Positions 25,879-33,991 of a stretch of DNA of 64,000 bases are shown piece after piece; positions within the stretch are counted from its first letter, which is position 1; each line of letters starts with the position of its first letter. A program made the translations under genes and the position numbers. The DNA is from Roseiarcus sp963753135. GTDB lineage: Bacteria > Pseudomonadota > Alphaproteobacteria > Rhizobiales > Beijerinckiaceae. The notes below the pieces were generated by a model. It was given only the letters and a program-made list of their open reading frames with translations. It was not told where the DNA came from and searched no databases. The stretch spans positions 186,001 to 250,000 of the forward strand of contig CAVWBA010000016.1 of assembly GCA_963753135.1 (NCBI GenBank). The letters run 5' to 3'.

Positions 25879-26910
25879 TTAGCTTTGCGGTGTTTTTTCG
25901 TTGAGCATCGGAAAACCGCGCTGGTGCCAGACCGGATAGGCCGGCTCGACGTCGCTCGCCGCGTCGAGCTTCGCCACCTGCTCGGGGGTTAGTTTCCAGC
26001 CGACGGCGCCCATATTTTCGAGCAATTGCTCCTCATTGCGCGCGCCGATGATGAGACTGGCGACGGTCGGACGGCGCAGCAGCCAATTGAGGGCGATCTG
26101 CGGAATGGTCTTGCCCGTCTCCTTGGCGAGAGCGCCAAGCGCGTCGACGATGGCGAACAGGCGCTCCTCCGGATAGCGCGGCCCGGTCTCCGGAATGGCG
26201 TGTGCTCGGGTGCCGGGCTTGGCTGGCTGGCCGCGTCGGATTTTGCCGGTGAGCTTGCCCCACCCGAGCGGACTCCAGACGACCGCGCCGACGCCCTGGT
26301 CTCGGCCGAGCTGCATGAGCTCCCATTCGTAGTCGCGATTGAGTAGCGAATAGTAGGCCTGGTGGGCGATATATCGCGGGTACCCGTAGCGGTCCGACGC
26401 CGCAAGCGACTTCATCAAATGCCAGCCGGAGAAGTTCGAGCAGCCGATGTAACGAACTTTGCCCGCGCGAACGAGCTGGTCGAGCGTGGATAGCGTCTCC
26501 TCGACTGGCGTGTTGTAGTCTTGGCCGTGCAATTGCAGGAGGTCGATCGTCTCGGTTCCGAGCCGCTTGAGCGAACCCTCGATCGTCTCCAAAAGATGCT
26601 GGCGCGAAGAGCCGTAGTCGTTCGGGCCGTCGCCCATCGGGAACGTCGCCTTGGTGGAAATGAGCAGGCGGTGGCGCTTGCCCTTGATCGCCTCCCCCAG
26701 GATCTGTTCGGCGAGGCCGTGAGAATAGACGTCGGCGGTGTCGAACAGGCTCACCCCATGATCGAGGCACATGTCGATCAGTCGAGACGCGCCGGCCGCG
26801 TCGGTTGATCCCCACGCCTTGAAGAAGTCATTGCCGCCGCCAAAAGTGCCCGTGCCGAAGCTCAGCGCCGGCACACGCAGGCCGGAATGGCCGAGACGAT
26901 TGTAGTCCAT
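25879..26910 (-). CDS. Aldo/keto reductase
   Basis: NADPH-dependent oxidoreductase of 343 aa with an (alpha/beta)8 barrel. The catalytic tetrad is visible: Asp and Tyr in L-F-D-T-A-D-V-Y-S, Lys in I-S-T-K-A-T, and His in L-L-Q-L-H-G-Q-D. The C-terminal cofactor site I-I-G-A-R-N-E-E-Q-L is also present. The N-terminal Y-N-R-L-G-H-S-G-L-R-V-P places it with YajO/YghZ-like or AKR11/14-type enzymes. Substrate unknown. It stands alone, convergent with the amino-acid transporter remnants. Confidence 0.92.
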   Translation of the reverse strand: MDYNRLGHSGLRVPALSFGTGTFGGGNDFFKAWGSTDAAGASRLIDMCLDHGVSLFDTADVYSHGLAEQILGEAIKGKRHRLLISTKATFPMGDGPNDYGSSRQHLLETIEGSLKRLGTETIDLLQLHGQDYNTPVEETLSTLDQLVRAGKVRYIGCSNFSGWHLMKSLAASDRYGYPRYIAHQAYYSLLNRDYEWELMQLGRDQGVGAVVWSPLGWGKLTGKIRRGQPAKPGTRAHAIPETGPRYPEERLFAIVDALGALAKETGKTIPQIALNWLLRRPTVASLIIGARNEEQLLENMGAVGWKLTPEQVAKLDAASDVEPAYPVWHQRGFPMLNEKTPQS

Positions 26911-27224
26911 GCGTTACTCCTATTGGCGACATAGTCCTTGGCCGCGGCGTCTCCGCGCCGCACGAGGGACGCTGGCGTCGGACGACGAACTCGTCCTGCG
27001 CTGTTGAACGTTGATTATCGTATTGGCGAATTGGCGCACGAAGGCGCGCGAGGCATCGATATCACGTCCGTTATGGATTTCGAACACCGGACGCTGGGTG
27101 GGCGAAACGGCGCCCTGAGCGACCGCCTTTCAGCAACTTGGCGTCCTGGCGCGGTCTGAGCGCCGTCGCCTCGCGGAACACAACGCGGACATCCCGCGTT
27201 CCGGGGAAAAGTCAGGCGCGCCCA
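26911..27224. other. Divergent intergenic region
   Basis: A 314-bp gap between the aldo-keto reductase start and the topoisomerase start, which must hold both promoters. The frame of the topoisomerase stays open back to 27138 but the extra residues are unconserved. I see no repeat or RNA gene. Confidence 0.35.
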
Positions 27225-28274
27225 ATGCTCGATTCCGAGGTCCGTATTTCCGTCGACGTAGCCATGCCGGCGCCGCCGGGTTTGCGCTATGTGTGCGACG
27301 CTGGACCTGCGATCACGCGCAGGCGCGCAGGCAAGGGCTTCGTTTACCTCGATGCGAAGGGCAGGCGGGTAGGGAACGCCGACACGCTGAAACGCATACG
27401 CTCGCTTGTCATCCCGCCGGCGTGGACGAACGTCTGGATCTGCGCGGCGGCGGACGGGCACATTCAGGCGACTGGCCGCGACGCCAAGGGGCGCAAGCAA
27501 TATAGATATCACGCCGAATATCGCGAGGCGCGGGAGCAGTCGAAATACGAGCACCTGTTCCAGTTCGCCGCGGCGCTCCCAACGATCCGGGCGAAGGTCG
27601 CCGAGCACATGAGCCTGCGCGGTCTGCCGCGCGAGAAGGTTCTGGCGACAGTCGTGCATCTTTTGGAGACGACCCTGATCCGCGTCGGCAACGACGAATA
27701 TGCGCGAAACAATCAGAGCTATGGCCTGACCACTCTCAGGAGCGACCACGTCGCGGTTGAAGGCTCCGAGGTCCGCTTCCAGTTCACCGGCAAGAGCGGC
27801 AAGCAATGGTCGCTTGCGATGCGCGACCGGCGCGTGGCGCGGATCATTCGGGCCTGTCAGGAGCTGCCCGGACAGGACCTTCTGCAATATTTCGACGAGG
27901 ACAAGGAGCTGCGCGCGGTCTCGTCAGGCGACGTCAATGCTTATCTCCGAGAGATCGCGGGCTGCGACGTCACCGCCAAGGATTTTCGCACCTGGGCCGG
28001 GACCGTGCTGATGGCGCGACTTCTCGCGAGGTCCGACCCGTTCACGAGCCCGACGCAGGCCAAGCGGGTCATGAGCGCCGCGGTCAAGAGGGTCGCCGCC
28101 GCTTTGGGGAACACCGCGGCCGTCTGCCGCAAGTCTTACATCCATCCGGCAATCGCGAACGCCTATCTCAGCGGCGCCTTTGTGCTGCAAATCATGCGCG
28201 AAAGCGATTCGTCCAACTCGACCGGCTTGAGAGCGGAGGAGATTGCCGTTCTCGCGCTGCTCAAGAGTTCGTGA
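27225..28274 (+). CDS. DNA topoisomerase IB (poxvirus/bacterial type)
   Basis: Type IB topoisomerase, 349 aa, relaxing supercoils through a 3'-phosphotyrosyl intermediate. The bacterial N-terminal domain covers ~1-90 (L-V-I-P-P-A-W-T-N-V-W-I). The catalytic domain carries the expected Arg and Lys residues (Q-Y-R-Y-H; F-T-G-K-S-G-K; H/R region S-G-D-V-N-A-Y-L-R) and the nucleophile Tyr305 in C-R-K-S-Y-I-H-P-A-I. The ATG at 27225 is preferred because upstream residues are not conserved. Such accessory enzymes are scattered in alphaproteobacteria. No operon partner is evident. Confidence 0.92.
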   Translation: MLDSEVRISVDVAMPAPPGLRYVCDAGPAITRRRAGKGFVYLDAKGRRVGNADTLKRIRSLVIPPAWTNVWICAAADGHIQATGRDAKGRKQYRYHAEYREAREQSKYEHLFQFAAALPTIRAKVAEHMSLRGLPREKVLATVVHLLETTLIRVGNDEYARNNQSYGLTTLRSDHVAVEGSEVRFQFTGKSGKQWSLAMRDRRVARIIRACQELPGQDLLQYFDEDKELRAVSSGDVNAYLREIAGCDVTAKDFRTWAGTVLMARLLARSDPFTSPTQAKRVMSAAVKRVAAALGNTAAVCRKSYIHPAIANAYLSGAFVLQIMRESDSSNSTGLRAEEIAVLALLKSS

Positions 28275-28288
28275 CGGAGGCGCTCATT

Positions 28289-28360
28289 CCCTTCTCCCTC
28301 CGGGAGAAGGTGGCCAAATGGCGTCGAAGGACGCCGTTCCTTCGACGGGCTACGGCGCCA
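28289..28360. repeat. Palindromic mosaic element, short form
   Basis: The hairpin CCTTCTCCC/GGGAGAAGG (28290-28310) is followed by a 48-bp module (28313-28360). That module is the reverse complement of the one in the elements at 22955-23005 and 33091-33135 (AGCCCGTC, GGCGTCCTTCGACGCC). It lies between topoisomerase IB and the nitrile hydratase operon. Confidence 0.65.
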
Positions 28361-28429
28361 AAGAGGGGAGCCGCGGCTTTACTGCCCCTTGTCGCGTGAT
28401 AGGCTGTCCGGCCGAAGGAGAAACGCGCG

Positions 28430-29078
28430 ATGGCGAGCTTCAACTCGAAGACAGTCTCCCATATCCATCACGAGCTGCATTCACACCTGCCGCCCGAGCC
28501 GGCCCTGCGCACCAAGGCGCTCGAAAGCCTGCTTGCTGAGAAGGGGTTGATCGACCCCGCCGGCGTCGACGCCTGGATCGAGATGTATCGGGATGAGATC
28601 GGACCCAAGCGCGGCGCTTCTATCGTCGCGCGCGCATGGGTTGATCCGGCGTTCAAGGCGCGGCTCCTGGCCGACGGGACCGCGGCGATCGACGAATTTG
28701 GCTTTGCCGGCCATGCGACCGGCCATCTGCAGGCGGTCGAGAATACGGCGGACGTGCACAACCTTGTCGTTTGCACGCTCTGCTCCTGCTATCCGTTTTC
28801 GATTCTGGGCTTGTCGCCGTCCTGGTACAAATCGAACGAATATCGCGCCCGCGCTGTGCGAGATCCGCGAGGCGTGCTCGAGGAGTTCGGCGTGAAGCTT
28901 GATGACAAGACGCAAAGTGCGCGTCTGGGACTCGACCTCCGAGCGGCGCTATCTTGTCGTGCCCGAGCGGCCGAAAGGCGTTGAAGACTGGGACGAGGAG
29001 GCGCTCGCCAAGCTCGTCACTCGCAATTCGATGATCGGCACGGAGCGCGACCTCGCGCCGATTCGGGCGGCAGTCTGA
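28430..29078 (+). CDS. nthA: Nitrile hydratase alpha subunit, cobalt type, one apparent extra base
   Basis: Alpha subunit of nitrile hydratase, which hydrates nitriles to amides; about 215 aa when repaired. The metal-binding claw C-T-L-C-S-C sits at residues 115-120, preceded by V-H-N-L-V-V. Thr in position 2 indicates the non-corrin cobalt type rather than iron. The N-terminal A-L-E-S-L-L-A-E-K-G and P-S-W-Y-K-S segments are typical. The frame slips at about 28915 (extra C after A-A-G-A-C-G) and continues as K-V-R-V-W-D-S-T-S-E-R-R-Y-L to a TGA at 29076, which overlaps the beta start. The two middle cysteines would be oxidised after translation. Confidence 0.87.
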
Positions 29079-29734
29079 TGGACGGCGTTCACGATCTCGG
29101 CGGGCGCGAGGGTTTTGGCCCGATTGTCGGTAAGGCGGATGACAAGGTCATCCACGCCGAGTGGGAGATCCGGGACTTCGCCATCAAGCAGTCGTCGGCC
29201 GCGGGCGCGAGCTGGACGATCGACTGGTTCCGCCATTGCCGCGAGCTGATCGATCCGGTCGATTATCTGACGCGGCCCTATTATGATCAATGGCTGACCA
29301 CCCTTGCCGCGCAATTGGTCGACGAGGGCTACCTGACGCTCGACGAGATCAGGCGCGGCGCTCGAGCCTTTGCGGCCAACCCCGGTCTACCCCCGCAGAC
29401 GGCCGAGGCCGCGCGCGCTGTCGTAAGGCGCCCTCGAAGCTTCGCGATTGGCGTTAAGGCGCCGCCACGCTTCGCGCTGGGGGCGCCCGTGCGTTGCCGG
29501 CTTGACGGCGCGGCCGGCCATACGCGCTTGCCTCAATATGTTCGCGGCAGGACCGGGATCATTCATTCCCAGCACGGCGGCCACGTGCTGCCCGACGCGT
29601 CGGCGCGTGGCGAAGAGCGCGGCGAGCATCTCTACACGGTGAGCTTCGCCTCTTCGGACCTTTGGCCGGAAGCGAAGGGAAGCGGCGATCGCGTCTTTGT
29701 CGATCTCTGGGAGAGCTATCTTGAACCGGCCTGA
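29078..29734 (+). CDS. nthB: Nitrile hydratase beta subunit
   Basis: Beta subunit of 218 aa that pairs with alpha. It begins M-D-G-V-H-D-L-G-G-R-E-G-F-G-P-I, the family hallmark. It also contains Y-Y-D-Q-W, Y-L-T-L-D-E-I and the C-terminal SH3-like fold with R-G-R-T-G-I-I, H-G-G-H-V-L-P-D and L-Y-T-V-S-F. Translation overlaps the alpha stop by one base (TGATG). The gene overlaps the downstream activator by 14 bp. Confidence 0.93.
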   Translation: MDGVHDLGGREGFGPIVGKADDKVIHAEWEIRDFAIKQSSAAGASWTIDWFRHCRELIDPVDYLTRPYYDQWLTTLAAQLVDEGYLTLDEIRRGARAFAANPGLPPQTAEAARAVVRRPRSFAIGVKAPPRFALGAPVRCRLDGAAGHTRLPQYVRGRTGIIHSQHGGHVLPDASARGEERGEHLYTVSFASSDLWPEAKGSGDRVFVDLWESYLEPA

Positions 29735-30076
29735 GTTCGGTCTTCTCAAGGCAAAGGATGGCGAGCCGATGTTTGGCGAGCCGTGGCACGCGCAGACGCT
29801 CGCGCTCGCTGACCTGCTTGTGAAGCGCGGCGTGATCTCTCCGCCGCGCAATGGGCGGATACGCTTGGAGCCGAGATCAAGGCTCTCAAGGCCGAGCCCG
29901 ACGACCGCGAGACTTACTATCGCGCCGCGCTTGCCGCGCTCGAGCGAGTGCTTATGGAGAGCGGCGCCATCACGCACGCGGAACTGGACGAGCGCGAGCA
30001 CCAGTGGGAGCGCGCCTATCTGCGCACCCCGCATGGGAAGCCAGTCGAACTCGCCGCAGGTATGGAGCGGGAGTAG
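29721..30076 (+). CDS. Nitrile hydratase activator/accessory protein, one apparent missing base
   Basis: Metal-insertion or self-subunit-swapping chaperone of the NHase activator family (P14K/NhlE type), about 118 aa when repaired. It starts at a TTG inside the end of nthB: L-N-R-P-E-F-G. Conserved parts are F-G-E-P-W-H-A-Q-T-L-A-L-A and, after a missing base near 29847, Q-W-A-D-T-L-G-A-E-I and Y-Y-R-A-A-L-A-A-L-E. It ends at a TAG at 30074. In cobalt enzymes this protein delivers cobalt-loaded alpha subunit. No cobalt permease (NhlF) gene is present in the window. Confidence 0.8.
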
Positions 30077-30101
30077 CGGGCCCTCCTTTCGCGCCGAAGT
30101 C

Positions 30102-30612
30102 CTAGCCGATCAAACGCCATCCCTCGGCGTCGCGCTCAAGCACCGTCGCGCGTAGCCCGAACGGCTCCGGGGTGACGCCCCGAATCCAGAGCTCCATGCG
30201 CTGGGCGTTCACCTCGACGAAAACCGCATTTGCCCGGTCCTGCTTCGCTGGAAAAGTAGACGTTATAGGCCGGCCTTCCAGCGGTTGCGGTCCTCGGCGG
30301 CGCGCTCGCGCAGCGTGGCCTTCCCGATCAAAGTAGACGAAGGCGACGTCGGGGTCGTTCTGAAAGAGGATCGTGACCTCGCTGTCGCGCAGCATGTCGG
30401 AGGCCTTGCGAGAATGCCCGTCGGTGAGGAACCGGATCTTCCACTCGTCGCCGTCGTCGCGCCCCAGCCGCCCCATCGGCCGGAAGTTAGGGCCGCCGGC
30501 CTCGCTCGCGGTCGCGAGCCAGCAATTGCGCACGCTTCGCGATCGTCTTGGCCGCGCCAGCCAGTAGACGGCTCACGTTGACGGCGCCTGGGTTGGTCTG
30601 CGTTTCTAACAT
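30102..30612 (-). CDS. Pyridoxamine 5'-phosphate oxidase-like/general stress protein 26 family, four frame breaks
   Basis: Flavin-binding split-barrel protein, about 168 aa if repaired; function in the family is poorly defined. ATG at 30612 follows GGAGGG. The conserved reading is S-R-L-L-A-G-A-A-K-T-I-A-K, then V-R-N-C-W-L-A-T-A-S-E-A-G, F-R-P-M-G-R, Y-F-D-R, then A-T-L-R-E-R-A-A-E-D-R-N-R-W-K, A-Y-N-V-Y-F, and P-A-K-Q-D-R-A-N-A-V-F-V-E-V. Single extra bases are needed near 30530, 30322, 30277 and 30252. Four breaks in 510 bp exceed the local average, so real decay is possible, although each one falls in or beside a short homopolymer. It is divergent from a TetR regulator. Confidence 0.7.
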
Positions 30613-30677
30613 TGGAGCACCCTCCGTTTTCGCCACCCCGGCCACCTCGATGCATATCAGATATTGACCAATTCGTC

Positions 30678-30693
30678 TAGACTTATTAGTCTA
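30678..30693. promoter_or_regulatory. Candidate TetR operator
   Basis: TAGACTTATTAGTCTA is a near-perfect palindrome (TAGACT ... AGTCTA) of 16 bp in the 86-bp gap between the divergent stress-protein and TetR genes, 6 bp before the TetR start codon. TetR-family operators are typically palindromes of this size at this place. Confidence 0.6.
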
Positions 30694-30698
30694 CAACG

Positions 30699-31277
30699 AT
30701 GGGACGCGCGCAATTCGATCAAGCTGGCTTCTTGGGCGCAGCCCGCGAGCTCATCGCCGAACGCGGACCCCAGGCCGTGACCGTCGATTCCATCGCGGAG
30801 CGGATGGGAGCGCCCAAGGGCTCTTTCTATTATCGCTTCGCCTCGCGCGACGCGCTTCTCGGCGAAGTGTGGCTCGAGACCGTGCTCGCCTATCAGGAGG
30901 GTTTCGTCGCCGCCGTCGAGGCGGGCGACGGCTTGCGCGCCGCGCTTCACACGCCGACCTGGGCGCGCCGCCATTTGGACGACGCGCGGCTGCTCATGCT
31001 CTACAGCCGCCACGACTTCGTTCACGGCGACTGGCCGGTCTCGCTCAGGCGCGGCGTGGCCGATCAAGCCGAGCGCTTCGAGGGCTGCTTACGGGCGTTC
31101 GCGCGCGGCGCCTTCGGCCGCACCGGCCGTGCTGAAATGCGCCGGGCTACGTTTGTGCTGGCGGAGGTCCCGATCGCCGCGGTGAAGCCGCATCTTCAGC
31201 GCCGCGAGCCGCCGCCGCGGCTGGTCGACGAACTGGTTAGCAAGACCTATCGCGCGATTGTCGGGGGCGTCAATTAA
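30699..31277 (+). CDS. TetR-family transcriptional regulator
   Basis: Repressor of 192 aa. The N-terminal helix-turn-helix spans ~8-50 with V-T-V-D-S-I-A-E-R-M-G-A-P-K-G-S-F-Y-Y-R-F, the common TetR recognition helix. The C-terminal ligand domain is diverged and carries no recognisable ligand motif. It lies 86 bp from the divergent flavin stress-protein gene, so it probably controls that gene and itself. The short AT-richer intergenic stretch (30655-30698, with TAGACTTATTAGTCTA at 30678-30693) contains an inverted repeat that could be its operator. Confidence 0.87.
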   Translation: MGRAQFDQAGFLGAARELIAERGPQAVTVDSIAERMGAPKGSFYYRFASRDALLGEVWLETVLAYQEGFVAAVEAGDGLRAALHTPTWARRHLDDARLLMLYSRHDFVHGDWPVSLRRGVADQAERFEGCLRAFARGAFGRTGRAEMRRATFVLAEVPIAAVKPHLQRREPPPRLVDELVSKTYRAIVGGVN

Positions 31278-31311
31278 ACCGGGTGCGGCCGCGGGCCCGC
31301 GTGAGACAGCC

Positions 31312-32988
31312 TCACCCTTCCAGGCTCGGCAGGTCGAGGCCCTTCTCGCGCGCGCATTGAATCGCGATGTCATAACCCGCGTCGGCGTGGCGCATGACGC
31401 CGCTCGCCGGATCGTTCCACAAGACGCGCTCGATCCGTCGCGCCGCTTCCGGCGTGCCGTCGCAAACCACGACCATGCCGGCGTGCTGTGAAAAGCCCAT
31501 CCCGACGCCGCCGCCGTGATGGATCGACACCCAGGTCGCGCCTGACGCGCAATTGAGCAGTGCATTGAGCAGGGGCCAGTCGGAAACGGCGTCGGAGCCG
31601 TCAGCCATCGATTCCGTCTCACGGTTTGGCGAGGCGACCGAACCGGAATCGAGATGGTCGCGGCCGATGACGATCGGCGCCTTGAGTTCGCCCGACGCCA
31701 CCATTTCGTTGAATGCAAGACCGAGCCGGTGCCGGTCGCCGAGACCCACCCAGCAGATGCGCGCCGGCAAGCCCTGGAACTTGATCCGCGAGCGCGCCAT
31801 GTCGAGCCAATTGTGCAGATGCGGGTTGTCCGGCATCAGCTCCTTGACCTTGGCGTCGGTCCTGAAAATATCATCCGGATCGCCGGATAAAGCAGCCCAG
31901 CGGAACGGCCCGACGCCGCGGCAGAACAGCGGCCGAATATAGGCCGGCACAAAGCCGGGAAAGTCGAACGCATCCTTGACGCCTTCCTCAAGCGCCATCT
32001 GGCGGATGTTGTTGCCGTAATCAACGGTCGGGACGCCAGCATGAGCGTAAGCAAGCATCGCCCGCACATGCTCGCCCATCGAGGCTTTCGCCGCGCGCTC
32101 GACTCCCTTGGGATCGCTCGCGCGACGCTCCTCCCATTGCTGCAGGCTCCATCCCTTGGGCAGATAGCCGTTGATGGGATCGTGCGCCGAAGTCTGGTCG
32201 GTCACGATGTCTGGCCTGACGCCGCGGCGCAGAAGCTCGGGCAGGACTTCCCCCGCATTGCCGAGCAGGGCGACCGAAACGGCTTTCCGCTCTTTCGTCG
32301 ACCGTTCGATGATGGCGAGCGCGTCGTCGAGGTCCTTCGCCTCGACGTCGACATAGCCGGTGCGCAGGCGGAATTCGATGCTGGACGGGCGGCATTCGAC
32401 GGCAAGCAGCGAAGCGCCGGCCATTGACGCGGCGAGCGGCTGCGCGCCGCCCATGCCGCCGAGGCCGGCGGTGAGAATCCATCTTCCCTTGAGGTCGCCG
32501 CCATAGTGCCTACGCCCCATTTCGACAAAGGTCTCGTAGGTGCCCTGCACGATGCCCTGGGAGCCGATATAGATCCACGAGCCCGCGGTCATCTGGCCGT
32601 ACATCATGAGCCCCTTGCGATCGAGCTCGTTGAAGCAGTCCCAGGTCGCCCAATGCGGCACGAGATTGGAATTGGCGATCAGCACGCGCGGCGCGTCGGG
32701 GTGGGTGCGGAACACGCCGACCGGCTTCCCCGATTGCACGAGCAGCGTCTGGTCGCCTTCCAGGCGGCGCAAGGTCGCGACGATGCGGTCGAACGCGTTC
32801 CAGTCTCGCGCCGCCCGGCCGATGCCGCCATAGACGACGAGCTCGCCCGGACGTTCGGCGACGTCGGGGTCGAGATTGTTCATGAGCATTCTGAGCGGCG
32901 CTTCGGTCAGCCAGCTCTTGGCGCTGAGCTCGCTTCCGCGGGGGCTGCGGACGACGCGCATATTGTCGATGCGGGAAGGCGTGGTCAT
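31312..32988 (-). CDS. hutU: Urocanate hydratase
   Basis: Second enzyme of histidine degradation, converting urocanate to imidazolone propionate with tightly bound NAD+; 558 aa, the usual length. The NAD-binding glycine-rich G-L-G-G-M-G-G-A-Q-P-L-A, the N-S-N-L-V-P-H-W-A segment, D-Q-T-S-A-H-D-P and the conserved H-H-G-G-G-V-G-M-G near the C-terminus are all present. It starts with ATG at 32988. It is separated from hutG-hutH-hutI by a 131-bp mosaic element, but has the same direction and is probably part of the same regulon. Confidence 0.96.
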   Translation of the reverse strand: MTTPSRIDNMRVVRSPRGSELSAKSWLTEAPLRMLMNNLDPDVAERPGELVVYGGIGRAARDWNAFDRIVATLRRLEGDQTLLVQSGKPVGVFRTHPDAPRVLIANSNLVPHWATWDCFNELDRKGLMMYGQMTAGSWIYIGSQGIVQGTYETFVEMGRRHYGGDLKGRWILTAGLGGMGGAQPLAASMAGASLLAVECRPSSIEFRLRTGYVDVEAKDLDDALAIIERSTKERKAVSVALLGNAGEVLPELLRRGVRPDIVTDQTSAHDPINGYLPKGWSLQQWEERRASDPKGVERAAKASMGEHVRAMLAYAHAGVPTVDYGNNIRQMALEEGVKDAFDFPGFVPAYIRPLFCRGVGPFRWAALSGDPDDIFRTDAKVKELMPDNPHLHNWLDMARSRIKFQGLPARICWVGLGDRHRLGLAFNEMVASGELKAPIVIGRDHLDSGSVASPNRETESMADGSDAVSDWPLLNALLNCASGATWVSIHHGGGVGMGFSQHAGMVVVCDGTPEAARRIERVLWNDPASGVMRHADAGYDIAIQCAREKGLDLPSLEG

Positions 32989-33017
32989 GAGCCGGACCTT
33001 TCATGGAACATGATAGG

Positions 33018-33148
33018 CCGTCATTGCGAGGAGCGTAGCGACGAAGCAATCCAGGAGCCGCTCGGCGCTCTACGCTCCCTGGACTGCTTCGCCATAGCCC
33101 GTCTGGGAGGACGGGCCTCTTTTGACGCCCTATGGCTCGCAATGACGG
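33018..33148. repeat. 131-bp MITE-like palindromic element with nested module
   Basis: Perfect 13-bp terminal inverted repeats CCGTCATTGCGAG (33018-33030) and CTCGCAATGACGG (33136-33148). A second inner pair is AAGCAATCCAG (33045-33055) and CTGGACTGCTT (33079-33089), with one mismatch. A 45-bp module (33091-33135, GCCATAGCCC...CCCTATGGC) interrupts the right arm where a mirror of GAGCGTAGCGACG would be expected. It lies between hutG and hutU. A fragment of the outer repeat (CTCGCAATGACG) also occurs at 6839-6850. Confidence 0.78.
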
Positions 33149-33169
33149 TAAGGGGCGAGGGCATGGCGA

Positions 33170-33991
33170 TCATTGGCCGACGCACTCCAGGATCGCCTCG
33201 AGAACGCGCTTGATCGTTGCACGCGTCGGCGCCGCGCGCTTTTCGTCGATTGGCGCCGGCCAGTTCTCGGGCGCCGGGCGCTCGGGCTCACGCATATAGG
33301 CGCGGCAGGCGAGTTCCAGCTGCAAGGCCTCGACGCCTTCGCTGGGTTTGCCGTAGGCGCGCGTGATCCAGCCGCCCTTGAAGCGCCCGTCGACGACAGA
33401 ACTTTGCCCACTCGCGGCGAGCAACGCGCCGACAGTCTCGCGCAGTCCAGCGGAGCAGCTCGCGCCGGAATTCGTGCCCAGATTGAACACCGGCAGTTCG
33501 CCGTCGAACAGGCGCGGGATCATCGAGCGAATGGAGTGGGCGTCGAACAGCGCCACGCGCTTATGCTTCTCGCGCAGGCGTGCGATCTCTGCGCTGAGCG
33601 CCGCGTGATAGGGATCGAAATAGAGGCGCCGCCGCTCGGCGATTTCCGCCGCGTCCGGCGCAAAGCCCAGGCGATAAAGCGGCTCGCCGTCGAAACTCGT
33701 GGTCGGGACGAGTTCCGTCGTCGCCTGACCGGGATAGAGCGACTCGCCGCTCGGATCGCGGTTGACGTCGATGATCGAGCGCGAAAGCCGAGTTCGCAGA
33801 ACAGTCGCGCCGAGGGCAGCGAGAAAATCGTAGAGCTCGTCAAGCCGCCAATCCGCGTCCTTGCGCGCGAGCCACGGATCGACGAAGGCCGGCTCGAACT
33901 TGAGCAGATCTGTCCCCGCGTGCGGAATGCTGACGATGAGCGGCGCATCGCGGCGCTCGACGACGAGCCAGTCGGGACGGCCAGCGGTCAT
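33170..33991 (-). CDS. hutG: N-formylglutamate deformylase
   Basis: Zinc-type amidohydrolase of 273 aa that releases formate from N-formyl-L-glutamate, the last step of the five-step histidine route. The N-terminal S-I-P-H-A-G-T-D metal motif, D-V-N-R-D-P-S-G-E-S-L-Y-P-G and the F-D-A-H-S-I-R-S segment are typical. It overlaps hutH by ATGA. Its presence with hutF defines the deiminase/deformylase pathway rather than the single-step formiminoglutamase. Confidence 0.93.
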   Translation of the reverse strand: MTAGRPDWLVVERRDAPLIVSIPHAGTDLLKFEPAFVDPWLARKDADWRLDELYDFLAALGATVLRTRLSRSIIDVNRDPSGESLYPGQATTELVPTTSFDGEPLYRLGFAPDAAEIAERRRLYFDPYHAALSAEIARLREKHKRVALFDAHSIRSMIPRLFDGELPVFNLGTNSGASCSAGLRETVGALLAASGQSSVVDGRFKGGWITRAYGKPSEGVEALQLELACRAYMREPERPAPENWPAPIDEKRAAPTRATIKRVLEAILECVGQ

